A stretch of 64,000 nucleotides of DNA from Floccifex porci. GTDB lineage: Bacteria > Bacillota_I > Bacilli_A > Erysipelotrichales > Erysipelotrichaceae. Shown here one piece after another: positions 25,911-33,741 of this stretch. The stretch lies in the NCBI RefSeq assembly GCF_009696175.1, contig NZ_VUMM01000003.1, positions 62,001 through 126,000 on the forward strand. The letters are read 5' to 3'. A program made the position numbers and the translations under genes. How positions within the stretch are numbered: the first letter of the stretch is position 1; the number at the start of each line of letters is the position of its first letter. The notes under the pieces were generated by a model that searched no databases, was not told the origin of the DNA, and saw only the letters and a program-made list of their open reading frames with translations.

Positions 25911-26920
25911 AGGATAATCTGAGCCGTGTCTATCGCTACATTTCCAATGAAGAAAAGACAACCGAAGAAATATCTGATGGCCTTAATGAAGTATTAACCT
26001 ATACAACTCAGGGTTACAAAACAAATGAGAAGGAATATATTACAGGAATCAACTGCTCCCCTGCCAGCGCAGTAAAGCAGATGATTCACACAAAGAAAAG
26101 CTATGGCAAGGATGATGGCGTCCTTGCCTTTCATGCTGTGCAGTCATTCAAGCCAGATGAACTGACTCCTGAACTTTGCCATGAAATCGGAGTCAAGCTT
26201 GCAGGGCTTATGTGGGGTGATCGGTTTGAAGTTGTCGTTTCAACGCATCTTGACAAGCATCACCTACACAACCATTTCGTGGTCAACTCAGTTTCCTTCA
26301 TGGATGGCAAGAAGTTTGACAACAACCGTAATGACTACATCCGATTCAGGAACCTTTCCGATGATCTATGCAATGGCTATAACCTGTCCGTTGTAAAGTC
26401 AAACGGCAAAGGAATGCATCATAGCGAATAGGAAGCCATGCAAAATGGCAAGCCATACTTCAGGGAACTGATCAAGCATGATGTTGATGTCGTACTGTCC
26501 TATGCCCGAAGCATGGAACAGTTTGTTGAAGGACTTGTGGAAATGGGATATGAAGTATCGACTGATCGAAAATACATTGCCATCAAGCACCCACAGGGAC
26601 AAAGGATGCGAAGGCTGAAAAGTCTATTAAGGGATGGACGATATGATGAGGAGCATATCGAGGAACGTTTATACAACAACCTGATTCTGCCAATGGTCAA
26701 GGTGCAGGATGCCATTCCCTCACACTTCTACAAAGGCGACTCAAAGAAGCTGAAAGGATTCAAAGCCTTGTATTTCAAATACATGTACATGATGGGAATC
26801 ATCCATGCAAACGATGCACCAAAAAGATATCCAAGCGCTGCATTAAGGAGGGATCTGATTTATATGGATAAGATAACGGAAGAAAATACATTCCTAGGTA
26901 AAAACAACCTAGAAAGAAGG
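25883..26920 (+). pseudogene. Relaxase (MobA/VirD2 type) broken by an amber codon and 3' loss
   Basis: The N-terminal 182 codons form a relaxase domain with the metal-binding triad HLDKHHLHNHF at residues 122-132 and candidate nicking Tyr residues near the N-terminus. A TAG at 26429-26431 interrupts KGMHHSE/EAMQNGKPYF. The same frame then continues with clear relaxase sequence (EQFVEGLVEMGYEVSTDRKY, LKSLLRDGRYDEEHIEERLY) until about 26905. There it runs in frame into azlD. A Trp codon (TGG) at the amber site would restore the gene; the normal C-terminus is also gone. Mobilisation by this protein is unlikely. Confidence 0.85.
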
Positions 26921-26926
26921 AAGAAA

Positions 26927-27229
26927 ATGTCTAATCCAATGATGTATGTAGTTACAATGGCGGTTTTCACATATTTGATTCGTGCCTTGCCGTTAACGCT
27001 TTTTAATAAACCTATTACCAATATATATGTTCAGTCATTTCTATATTATGTTCCTTATGTGACTTTGGCTGTGATGACCTTTCCTAATATATTATATGAA
27101 ACTAATTCTCAGTTAGCAGGACTTGCAGCGCTAATAGTTGGAATTATTTTGGCATGGAAAGACAAGAGCTTATTTCAAGTATCCATTGCATGTTGTTTAG
27201 TCGTTTTAACAATGGAATATATAATATGA
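26927..27229 (+). CDS. azlD: AzlD-like branched-chain amino acid exporter subunit
   Basis: The 100-residue protein has about four hydrophobic helices and the AzlD motif IRALPLTLF near residue 20. AzlD works with the larger AzlC in branched-chain amino acid efflux, but no azlC lies here. ATG at 26927 follows AAGAAGGAAG. The reading frame is continuous with the relaxase remnant upstream, so the gene sits at the left joint of a foreign block (about 26.9-29.4 kb) inside the conjugative element. Confidence 0.85.
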   Translation: MSNPMMYVVTMAVFTYLIRALPLTLFNKPITNIYVQSFLYYVPYVTLAVMTFPNILYETNSQLAGLAALIVGIILAWKDKSLFQVSIACCLVVLTMEYII

Positions 27230-27230
27230 A

Positions 27231-27261
27231 AATAATGCCACAAAAGTGACATTATTTTTTT
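27231..27261. terminator. Bidirectional terminator
   Basis: AATAATGCCAC / GTGACATTATT form an 11-bp stem around AAAA with a T-run on the plus side. It lies between azlD and the convergent methyltransferase gene, whose stop falls in the right arm. Confidence 0.8.
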
Positions 27262-28016
27262 AGTATATCTATTGTATGTGAACTTGCACCAATGAGTTCT
27301 TGTCTTTCACAAGTGGCAAGATGATATTTGATGAACAATTCAAATGTTTCATCATCCATCTTATTTAAAATTGGGCGCATATAATCACTTGGACCATCGG
27401 CTGCAATAATTTGGATTCGTTCTAAACCTACCTCTTCATTTAATTGATTGATTGTATCTAGACGAATGTAACTGTATAAATCATCTATATTCGTTTGCGT
27501 TTGAAATGTTTCATCGAGTTTTTTGGCTGCTAATGATTCTTTGATGTGTCCATCTCGAAAGCCGTGGACTAAGACGCTATATTCATTCATAACGTAAGCT
27601 ACAAAAATAATTCCATCTTTTTTTGTAACGCGTTTAGCTTCGGATAATGCTTTTAATTTATCTTCATAACTAAATAAATGGTACATGGGACCAAATAGTA
27701 GGGTGATGTCAAAAGTGTTATCTTGATATCTTGATAAATCTAAAGCGGTTCCTTGATAGGCTTTCACATTGCTTTTTTTAGCTTTTAAAACACCAAGATT
27801 ATATTTAACAAGTTCAATCGCATCGACTTGATATCCTTCATTACTTAAGGCAACGCTATATCTGCCGGTTCCGGCTCCAATATCCAATATGCGATCTTCA
27901 GGCTTTAAATATTTATGGATGTATTTCATGCTTGTAGTATATTCTACTTGACCGTGTCTTGATAGTAATCTTTTATCTTCACAAAATTTACCGTAATAAT
28001 TTTCTAATTTACTCAT
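27252..28016 (-). CDS. Class I SAM-dependent methyltransferase
   Basis: The 254-residue protein has the Rossmann SAM-binding motif ILDIGAGTGRYSVAL near residues 43-57, acidic VDAIELV at strand 2 and DITLLFGPMYHL at motif IV. The C-terminal region (YIRLDTINQLNEEVGLERI) resembles small-molecule methyltransferases. The substrate is unknown. ATG is preceded by GAGGAAATAATGC on the minus strand. It is convergent with azlD and divergent from the SGNH hydrolase gene. Confidence 0.88.
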   Translation of the reverse strand: MSKLENYYGKFCEDKRLLSRHGQVEYTTSMKYIHKYLKPEDRILDIGAGTGRYSVALSNEGYQVDAIELVKYNLGVLKAKKSNVKAYQGTALDLSRYQDNTFDITLLFGPMYHLFSYEDKLKALSEAKRVTKKDGIIFVAYVMNEYSVLVHGFRDGHIKESLAAKKLDETFQTQTNIDDLYSYIRLDTINQLNEEVGLERIQIIAADGPSDYMRPILNKMDDETFELFIKYHLATCERQELIGASSHTIDILKK

Positions 28017-28153
28017 GCATTATTTCCTCAACTTCTTTAATATAATAAGGTATATGTTTGGATTTTTGCAACGTTTCATGTATGATTATTTGTGGACAAA
28101 AACATATGTTTTATGAATGTAGAAATAGATAATAAATAATTTGGAGGTCAACT

Positions 28154-29293
28154 ATGGAAAAAGAATTTAAGGCGATATATGGACAGGCAATGTCGATTGT
28201 GACGCATAAGCCTAGTCAATACGCAAAGAATATCACATTGCGTTATCCTATGAAATCGACATTCAAAGGGGATAAGATACGTATTTGTTTAGACAACTTT
28301 ACAGGAAAAGAAGGCGTGGTCTTTGATTCAATCACAATTGGACGAGTTATTAGTGGACGTGATTTAGATCCAACATCCATTGTGGATATTACTTTTAATG
28401 GTTCAAAAGGACTTCATCTTGATGTGGGAGAACAATGTTATAGTGATCCATTGGATTTTAAAGTGCATGAACAAGAAACAATCGCAATTAGTTTCTATTT
28501 AAAAGAATTCACCCACTTACGTTGTGGCGTATATACACAAGGACCATTAAGTACGGGTTATTTTGGAGAAGGTGATTTCTCTCATGCAGGTATTATGGAT
28601 CATGCTTCAAGCATGAAGACGCCATGGGTGTTTTTCTTAAGCGAAGTGGCTGTTTTGACAGAACCAGAATATAAAGTTATTACTTGTTATGGTGATTCTA
28701 TTACTTCGCAGGATTGGCCCGATTATTTACAGAAGTTAATGTGGGAAAATAATAAAAAAGTGTCTGTAGTTCGAAAAGCCGTTAGTGGTACACGTATTTT
28801 AAGACAATATTCTTGTGTACAGTATGAAGCATATGGATTAAAAGGAGATTATCGATTTGGTCACGAGATGCATGTGGCTGGGAGTGATACTTTAATTATT
28901 CTGCAAGGAATAAATGATATTATTCATCCAGTCGGTGTTGAAAAGAATGAATTTAGACCATGGCAAGATCTTCCGTCAAGTAAGGAATTGATTGAGGGCT
29001 TAAGAAAATATGTAAAGCACGCGAAATCATTAGGAATGAAAGTCTATATTGGGACGTTGATTCCGATTGAAGGCTGGCGTACTTATGCATATTTTAGAGA
29101 GAACTTGCGTAATGAAGTCAATGAATGGATTCGTACAACGGATGAAATTGATGGCGTAATTGATTTTGATAAAGATATTTGCGATGGACATAAAATGCAA
29201 GATGCATTTGATAGTGGAGATCACTTACATCCAAGTGATGAGGGATATGCGCAAATGGCAAAAACTGCATACAATAAAATGTCCATGGAGTAA
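28154..29293 (+). CDS. SGNH/GDSL hydrolase with N-terminal beta domain
   Basis: The 379-residue protein has an N-terminal beta-rich domain (about 1-170) and an SGNH esterase domain. Block I is YGDSIT with Ser182, a Gly-containing block II is at VSGTR, block III is GIND, and block V has Asp356 and His359 in SGDHLHPSDEGY. There is no signal peptide, so it is likely cytoplasmic. Related enzymes deacetylate sugars or act on carbohydrate esters. TTGGAGGTC precedes ATG. A hairpin (TCCATGGA repeated) spans the stop codon. Confidence 0.9.
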   Translation: MEKEFKAIYGQAMSIVTHKPSQYAKNITLRYPMKSTFKGDKIRICLDNFTGKEGVVFDSITIGRVISGRDLDPTSIVDITFNGSKGLHLDVGEQCYSDPLDFKVHEQETIAISFYLKEFTHLRCGVYTQGPLSTGYFGEGDFSHAGIMDHASSMKTPWVFFLSEVAVLTEPEYKVITCYGDSITSQDWPDYLQKLMWENNKKVSVVRKAVSGTRILRQYSCVQYEAYGLKGDYRFGHEMHVAGSDTLIILQGINDIIHPVGVEKNEFRPWQDLPSSKELIEGLRKYVKHAKSLGMKVYIGTLIPIEGWRTYAYFRENLRNEVNEWIRTTDEIDGVIDFDKDICDGHKMQDAFDSGDHLHPSDEGYAQMAKTAYNKMSME

Positions 29294-29409
29294 TTCCATG
29301 GACATTTGTCATATGTGAAAGAAATAGGCAGAAAGAGAGAAGTATAGTGAGTAAATGAGGTAACTGCTTATTTCTATATACATATAGAATAAGGAGAAGA
29401 GCTTAAAGT

Positions 29410-29520
29410 AATCTTAAAAAGTTCTGTGAAGAAGCAAAGCATTATGGTGTTCTCTACTCTGTTTTAAAGGAGAAGAACAATACTGATGGAATCGTTGATA
29501 TCATGGTGCGTTCGGATCAA
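29410..29520 (+). pseudogene. PcfB (DUF3801) fragment
   Basis: The frame from about 29410 reads LKKFCEEAKHYGVLYSVLKE followed by KNNTDGIVDIMVRSDQQ. This is the core of PcfB/DUF3801, a conjugation protein normally encoded next to the VirD4-like coupling protein. The N-terminal and C-terminal parts are missing. It joins directly, within GATCAACAAAAG, to integrase sequence in another frame. It marks the deletion of the mating genes. Confidence 0.7.
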
Positions 29521-29935
29521 CAAAAGCTATCAGCGCATCAAAGGCGAGGATGTAATTACAGATTCAAAAACCATCAAAAGTAACCGTGTTGTCCAGATGC
29601 CAGATTTCCTGGCAGATGAAATGGAAGACTATTTATCCAGGCAATACGAGCTTAAACCAAATAACCGAATCTTTACAGTTACTAAATCCGGCATGCACCA
29701 TGAAATGGACAGAGGATGCAAGGAAACCGGAGTCAAAAGGATACGCATCCATGATCTTAGACACTCACATGTATCATTGCTAATCGAAATGGGATTCTCT
29801 GCCGTTGATATTGCCAACCGTGTTGGCCATGAAAGCGTAAAGATCACTTATCGCTATGCTCATATGTTCCCTTCCAAGGACAAGGCAATTGCTGATAAGC
29901 TTACTGATTTCAGAGGAGGTGCTTTCAATGAGTAA
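29516..29935 (+). pseudogene. Tyrosine recombinase (integrase), C-terminal fragment
   Basis: The fragment starts at INKSYQRIKGEDVITDSKT and keeps the catalytic domain's second half: RIHDLRHSHVSLLIEMG (R-x-x-H/R box), IANRVGHESVKITYRYAHM (His and nucleophile Tyr). The N-terminal arm-binding and core-binding domains and the first catalytic Arg region are gone. No translation start of its own is convincing. Integrase at the element end is the normal ICE arrangement, so this marks the original right end. Confidence 0.85.
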
Positions 29936-30257
29936 GAAGAATGTAGATCAGAAAGGAAGATTCAGAAACAAAATTATTTCCTTCCGTGTGTCCGAAGAGG
30001 AAGCCAAACTTCTGGAACGTCGTGTTTTGTTATCCGGATTAACAAAACAGGATTACATAATCAACTCGATTCTTGGCAAGGAGATAGTTGTTTATGGAAA
30101 TCCTTATGTTTTTAGAAGTCTTCATGATGAACTCATGAAACTGATTGACATATACGGAATGAAAATAGAAGATGAGGATGATGAGGAAATCATTGCCCTG
30201 ACACTTAAAACTATCCTGGCAATGCGTAAAAAAGGGAAAACTGAGATTTTTCCGTAG
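29928..30257 (+). CDS. MobC/ribbon-helix-helix-like small protein
   Basis: The 109-residue basic protein begins with a Lys-rich tail, then IISFRVSEEEAKLLERRVLL and SGLTKQDYIINSILGKEIVV, a ribbon-helix-helix or MobC-like pattern. The acidic second half ends in TLKTILAMRKKG. ATG at 29928 follows AGAGGAGG and overlaps the integrase end by 8 bp. Its location between int and the element end suggests an excision or relaxosome accessory. Assigned by pattern only. Confidence 0.6.
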   Translation: MSKKNVDQKGRFRNKIISFRVSEEEAKLLERRVLLSGLTKQDYIINSILGKEIVVYGNPYVFRSLHDELMKLIDIYGMKIEDEDDEEIIALTLKTILAMRKKGKTEIFP

Positions 30258-30690
30258 TAAAATGTTTTCAAAAAGTTTTCACAGATACATAGAAGAGTAT
30301 TCAAAAGCCCATGAAACAGGGCTTTTTTGTGTTGTGGGAACAACTATTCATAGATATACATTTTCTATGTTTTTAATGGGTGTTTTTGCATGTTCCAATG
30401 GGAAAAAGATGATAAATTCAGTGACAAACGGACAATTTGTACCTGAAAATGACCATTATCCTTGAAATAACGTCAAAAACGCTTGATATCAGGCTTACAC
30501 CCTCAATCCACCTCCAAACCATGGCTTGGAGGTATTTACTCAAAATCATGATTTTTTGGCAAAAACATATCAAAGTGAGCCAAAAACAACCCAAAAATGA
30601 CTGATTTTTACTGATTTTCGATGTTTTCACAATCAAAAATTCATCCAAATGTTTTCAAAATGTTTTCACGGAAACTATAGACATCAAAAA
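30258..30690 (+). repeat. Right-end region with TGTTTTCA motifs (candidate attR)
   Basis: No gene is seen. ATGTTTTCAAAAAGTTTTCA lies at about 30262, right after the last gene. GATGTTTTCAC is at about 30620 and AAATGTTTTCAAAATGTTTT with CACGGAAAC at about 30647-30675. These match the ends of repeats B-D. A terminator AAGCCC / GGGCTTTTTT is at 30305-30326, and a stem CCTCCAA / TTGGAGG is near 30509-30530. The conjugative element probably ends here. Confidence 0.55.
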
Positions 30691-30712
30691 AAACCGCTAA
30701 TATTAGCGGTTT
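30691..30712. terminator. Palindromic terminator
   Basis: AAACCGCTAATATTAGCGGTTT is a perfect palindrome flanked by A- and T-runs. It lies 16 bp after the stop of the minus-strand XRE gene and can work in both directions. Confidence 0.75.
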
Positions 30713-30727
30713 TAAGCACTTTCGGTA

Positions 30728-31006
30728 CTATTCGAACTCATTGATAACCTCCTCTATATTTCTATAAGGTACCTGCGTAAAAATATTTCTTAACTCATCC
30801 GCAATATCCAGAGCTATTGCGATCTTCGTAAGTGCTAAAAGCGAAATCTGGCCTGTAGTCTCAAAACGCTTGACAGAGCCATAGCTCACCCCACTTATGT
30901 CTGATAGTTTCTGCTGTGAAATTGAACGGCGCTTTCTTATATTACGTACCCTCATTGCCAGTTTCCTATCAAGCTCTTCCGGAGTCTCCCATATAAACTG
31001 TTCCAT
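30728..31006 (-). CDS. XRE-family regulator
   Basis: The 92-residue protein has an N-terminal 25-residue lead and a Cro/C1-type helix-turn-helix: RNIRKRRSISQQKLSDISGV then SYGSVKRFETTGQISLLALT. A C-terminal helix (ALDIADELRNIF) follows. Regulators with this pattern often pair with HipA-like toxins, but none is next to it. ATG at 31006 follows AAAGGAGAGCG; an in-frame ATG at 31039 has no site. It is the first gene to the right of the integrative-element end. Confidence 0.85.
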   Translation of the reverse strand: MEQFIWETPEELDRKLAMRVRNIRKRRSISQQKLSDISGVSYGSVKRFETTGQISLLALTKIAIALDIADELRNIFTQVPYRNIEEVINEFE

Positions 31007-31082
31007 TTCGCTCTCCTTTACAGATAATATAATATCCAAAATACCGTTTTTTAAATCAAAATATCTAATATTTTATCTATTA

Positions 31083-31268
31083 TTATATTATCATACTTCT
31101 AAAAAAATACAATAAATTTTTCCTTTTGATTCCACGAGCAAGTTCAATCAGATTTTCAATATGTTCCTTTTTCAATTTTAACAGCGTGATCTGCTGATCA
31201 AGTGCTTTTCCCCTGTCAAAAGAAGGACTTTCTATAATCTTCTTGATATCTTTTAAAGGAAATTTCAT
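31083..31268 (-). pseudogene. MerR-family regulator fragment
   Basis: The fragment reads FPLKDIKKIIESPSFDRGKA then LLKLKKEHIENLIELARGIK. This matches the end of the winged helix and the long linking helix of MerR regulators. The DNA-binding start and the effector domain are absent, so it is a remnant. No ribosome binding site or promoter is obvious. Confidence 0.65.
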
Positions 31269-31351
31269 TTACTGTCATCATTCGGCATTCCTCCTTCGTG
31301 GTAATTATAGCATAGACTATTACGCTGCGTAGGAACCATTTTTCTCAGTTT

Positions 31352-32794
31352 TTATTCACTATAATATAATTGCTTTGAACTCTTCGGTTTTTCTGGAATA
31401 CTTAATTTAATTTTTCCTTCTTCTACTAATGGCATTACATGGGTCTGAATCGCATATGTTACAGAAGATAACCCAAGATAATCACAGATCTCTTTTCTGG
31501 TTCTCGGTGTTCTACAAAACATAATTAAATTTTCCACTTCTTCCTCATTCACTACTATCTTTTCATCATCCGCAACTTCTTTATAAAATTTAACAACAAA
31601 TTTACCTCTCTCATCGGCAAACTTAGGTTCCGGCAGGCAATATTTTTTCATTTCTTTTTTAATTGTTGGGATTCCAGAATACCGATTTTCAGTAATTCCC
31701 AACACTTCCAGGGCGGATGCCAAAACCGGATTTCTGGTATCTGGCTGAACTTTCCCTAATTGATCTATCCGAATCCGACCATAAAGTCCGCCGGGGTTAG
31801 ATATTTCCATTCGATCTTCAAACATCACAATCTGAATTGGCATTCCTTCTGTATAAATACTGTAATCACGATGAACCAAAGCATTAACTACCGCTTCTCT
31901 TATCGCCGTAATTGGATAATCCGTCCGATCTTCTCTTTGCCCTGTATCAGGATTGATAATGGTCTTTGTTCTCATATTCCTTCGAACAAATTTTATTGCC
32001 ATGTCCAACATATCTGGAATGTTGCCTTCTATCCGCTGATTATCCAAAAACCGTTCTCCTGATTCTCCCAGTTCTCCAATCTCTTTCCCTGGTATTACAA
32101 CTGCTGTTATGCAAAGTTGCGGAAAATAGGCTTGCGGATACAGACTAAATAGCAATGTTGCACTCAAAGTAATTTCATCATTTCTTTTAATACTCATTAA
32201 TTCATAAATATCTTGATCCGCAATTGCTGCCAGATTCGGTTTCCCGCTTTTTAGCAATTGTATATATTTTTCCAGTGCACTTCGATTTAAAGATGTCATA
32301 GTTACCCTGTCTACCGTCCGAATATCATCCTGATATTTTTTTCGAAATGCTTCATAACTATAAATTTCATATTCGGTCATTGGTTCATCACTATCGCCAA
32401 CTCGAGTATAAGAACCTTTCAGTCGCCCCTGACCCTTATAGTGACACGGTCTGTCTACCAGATCAATGCCTGGAATTTCTGCTGACACAAAAAAACGATG
32501 ATCTTTTTCCACAACGGTTAGAAGCGGACGCACAATCGGTTCCATCTGCAGACATTGTTCATTTATTTTTTTCTGAATATCCTGTGGATTGTAAACTCCT
32601 ACTTCCTTATAATCGTGTTCTTCATCAATTCCAAAAACGATGATTCCGCCTTCATCCTGATTGGAGAAGCTGGACAAGGAATCATATAAACGCTTTGGAC
32701 ATCCATGCTCTGCACTCTTTAACTCAAGTGTTTGAGTTTCACATTTCATTTTTTGTATTTCATTTAATTTTTCAATTAACTCTTCCGTTGTCAT
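31352..32794 (-). CDS. AlbA_2/HATPase_c_4 DNA-binding regulator, intact
   Basis: The 480-residue protein has a full AlbA_2 domain (TQTLELKSAEHGCPKRLYDS, FSNQDEGGIIVFGIDEE). An ATPase-like region follows (AIREAVVNALVHRDYSIY, DRMEISNPGGLYG, GRI...NPVLASALEVLG, YSGIPTIKKEM). A C-terminal winged-helix part contains RTRKEICDYLGLSSVTYAIQ. Members are often annotated as transcriptional regulators near mobile DNA; biochemical function is unproven. ATG follows AAGGAGAAAC. It is the only intact member of three in this window. Confidence 0.88.
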   Translation of the reverse strand: MTTEELIEKLNEIQKMKCETQTLELKSAEHGCPKRLYDSLSSFSNQDEGGIIVFGIDEEHDYKEVGVYNPQDIQKKINEQCLQMEPIVRPLLTVVEKDHRFFVSAEIPGIDLVDRPCHYKGQGRLKGSYTRVGDSDEPMTEYEIYSYEAFRKKYQDDIRTVDRVTMTSLNRSALEKYIQLLKSGKPNLAAIADQDIYELMSIKRNDEITLSATLLFSLYPQAYFPQLCITAVVIPGKEIGELGESGERFLDNQRIEGNIPDMLDMAIKFVRRNMRTKTIINPDTGQREDRTDYPITAIREAVVNALVHRDYSIYTEGMPIQIVMFEDRMEISNPGGLYGRIRIDQLGKVQPDTRNPVLASALEVLGITENRYSGIPTIKKEMKKYCLPEPKFADERGKFVVKFYKEVADDEKIVVNEEEVENLIMFCRTPRTRKEICDYLGLSSVTYAIQTHVMPLVEEGKIKLSIPEKPKSSKQLYYSE

Positions 32795-32873
32795 TTTTAG
32801 TTTCTCCTTCCTTTATTTTAGATAATAACTCTATATTTTAGATTATGCAACCATTTACATCAATATTCCCACA

Positions 32874-32930
32874 GAAACTAAAACAGGAACTCAAATTTAA
32901 GTCAAAATTTGAGTTCCTGTTTTAGTTTTC
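32874..32930. terminator. Strong 25-bp hairpin terminator
   Basis: GAAACTAAAACAGGAACTC... at 32874-32898 is perfectly complementary to 32906-32930, with a loop of about 7 bases and A/T-rich ends. It follows the SDR fragment on the minus strand and can insulate both directions. Confidence 0.8.
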
Positions 32931-32940
32931 ATCTATTTTC

Positions 32941-33186
32941 CTATAGTTTCCACCCATAATCATCGTGATAGATCATCTGCCTCGTCATGCCTCCGTCTAT
33001 GCACACATTTTCTCCGGTAATGAATCCTGCCTTTTCGGAACACAGATACAGCACCATGTTCGCGATATCCATCGGGTTGCCGACTCTATGTACCGGCTGC
33101 TGGGTGGCATCGGGACCCTCATATTCCGTATAGGCCGTATCGATCCACCCCGGTGAGATTGAGTTCACTCTTACTTTTCCTCCCCG
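32941..33186 (-). pseudogene. 3' fragment of a short-chain dehydrogenase
   Basis: The frame reads GGKVRVNSISPGWIDTAYTE, then HRVGNPMDIANMVLYLCSEK and GFITGENVCIDGGMT. This is the well-known C-terminal third of classical SDR enzymes. The Rossmann motif and catalytic Tyr-Lys are missing. The frame is open only from a TGA within the end of the proX-like gene, to which it is joined. It is a 5'-truncated remnant. Confidence 0.85.
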
Positions 33187-33671
33187 CCATCACTCAATGA
33201 CACTGTAATATAATCATGATCCACTGCCTTCAGAACTTTCTGAAGCATATCTTCCGTTCGAAACCGGATGCTGGAAGTATTTACACATGGATGACAACCA
33301 AAATATTCTTCCTTCAGCACCTCTTCATCAATCAGAAGCTGTACCTTATGATCCGGATCAAAGAGCAGTCCCATGACTGTCGCTGACCCAGGTGATACAT
33401 TCAGATACCGTTCCATATCCTCTCCTGAAGCAAAGGATAACCGTGAGGTCGGAATCCGCTTCGACAATTCCTTCGTCTTAAGCGTCTTATCCCCCGGAAT
33501 CAACAGAAGATAATACGCCGTTTTCTGCCTGTTACAGAGGAACAGGTTCTTACAGATACGGACTTCCAGTATCCGGTCCACTTCCAGGCAATCTTCAATC
33601 GTCGCTACCGCTTTGTGATCCGTCCGCTGATAAGTGATTCCCAATGAATCCAGAAGATCGTATACCTTCAT
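33171..33671 (-). CDS. YbaK/ProX-type aminoacyl-tRNA deacylase
   Basis: The 166-residue protein belongs to the YbaK/prolyl-tRNA synthetase-associated fold: YQRTDHKAVATIEDCLEVD, KTKELSKRIPTSRLSFAS, SPGSATVMGLLFDPDHKV and FGCHPCVNTSS. ProX proteins remove alanine mis-attached to tRNA-Pro. The start at 33671 follows GGAGAAAG; a longer frame to 33725 has no site. The last bases overlap the SDR fragment, so the 3' flank was rearranged. Confidence 0.88.
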   Translation of the reverse strand: MKVYDLLDSLGITYQRTDHKAVATIEDCLEVDRILEVRICKNLFLCNRQKTAYYLLLIPGDKTLKTKELSKRIPTSRLSFASGEDMERYLNVSPGSATVMGLLFDPDHKVQLLIDEEVLKEEYFGCHPCVNTSSIRFRTEDMLQKVLKAVDHDYITVSLSDGGEEK

Positions 33672-33741
33672 TTCTTTCTCCTGCCGTCCACTGGATACTT
33701 CCGGACGGCCTTCGTACAATATCATAACCCATTTACCCGCC

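Noticed and set aside
30340-30660. Possible small gene between the integrase partner and the XRE regulator
   Set aside because: Only short frames without ribosome binding sites were found. The stretch is better explained as the element's end region with recombinase-type motifs.
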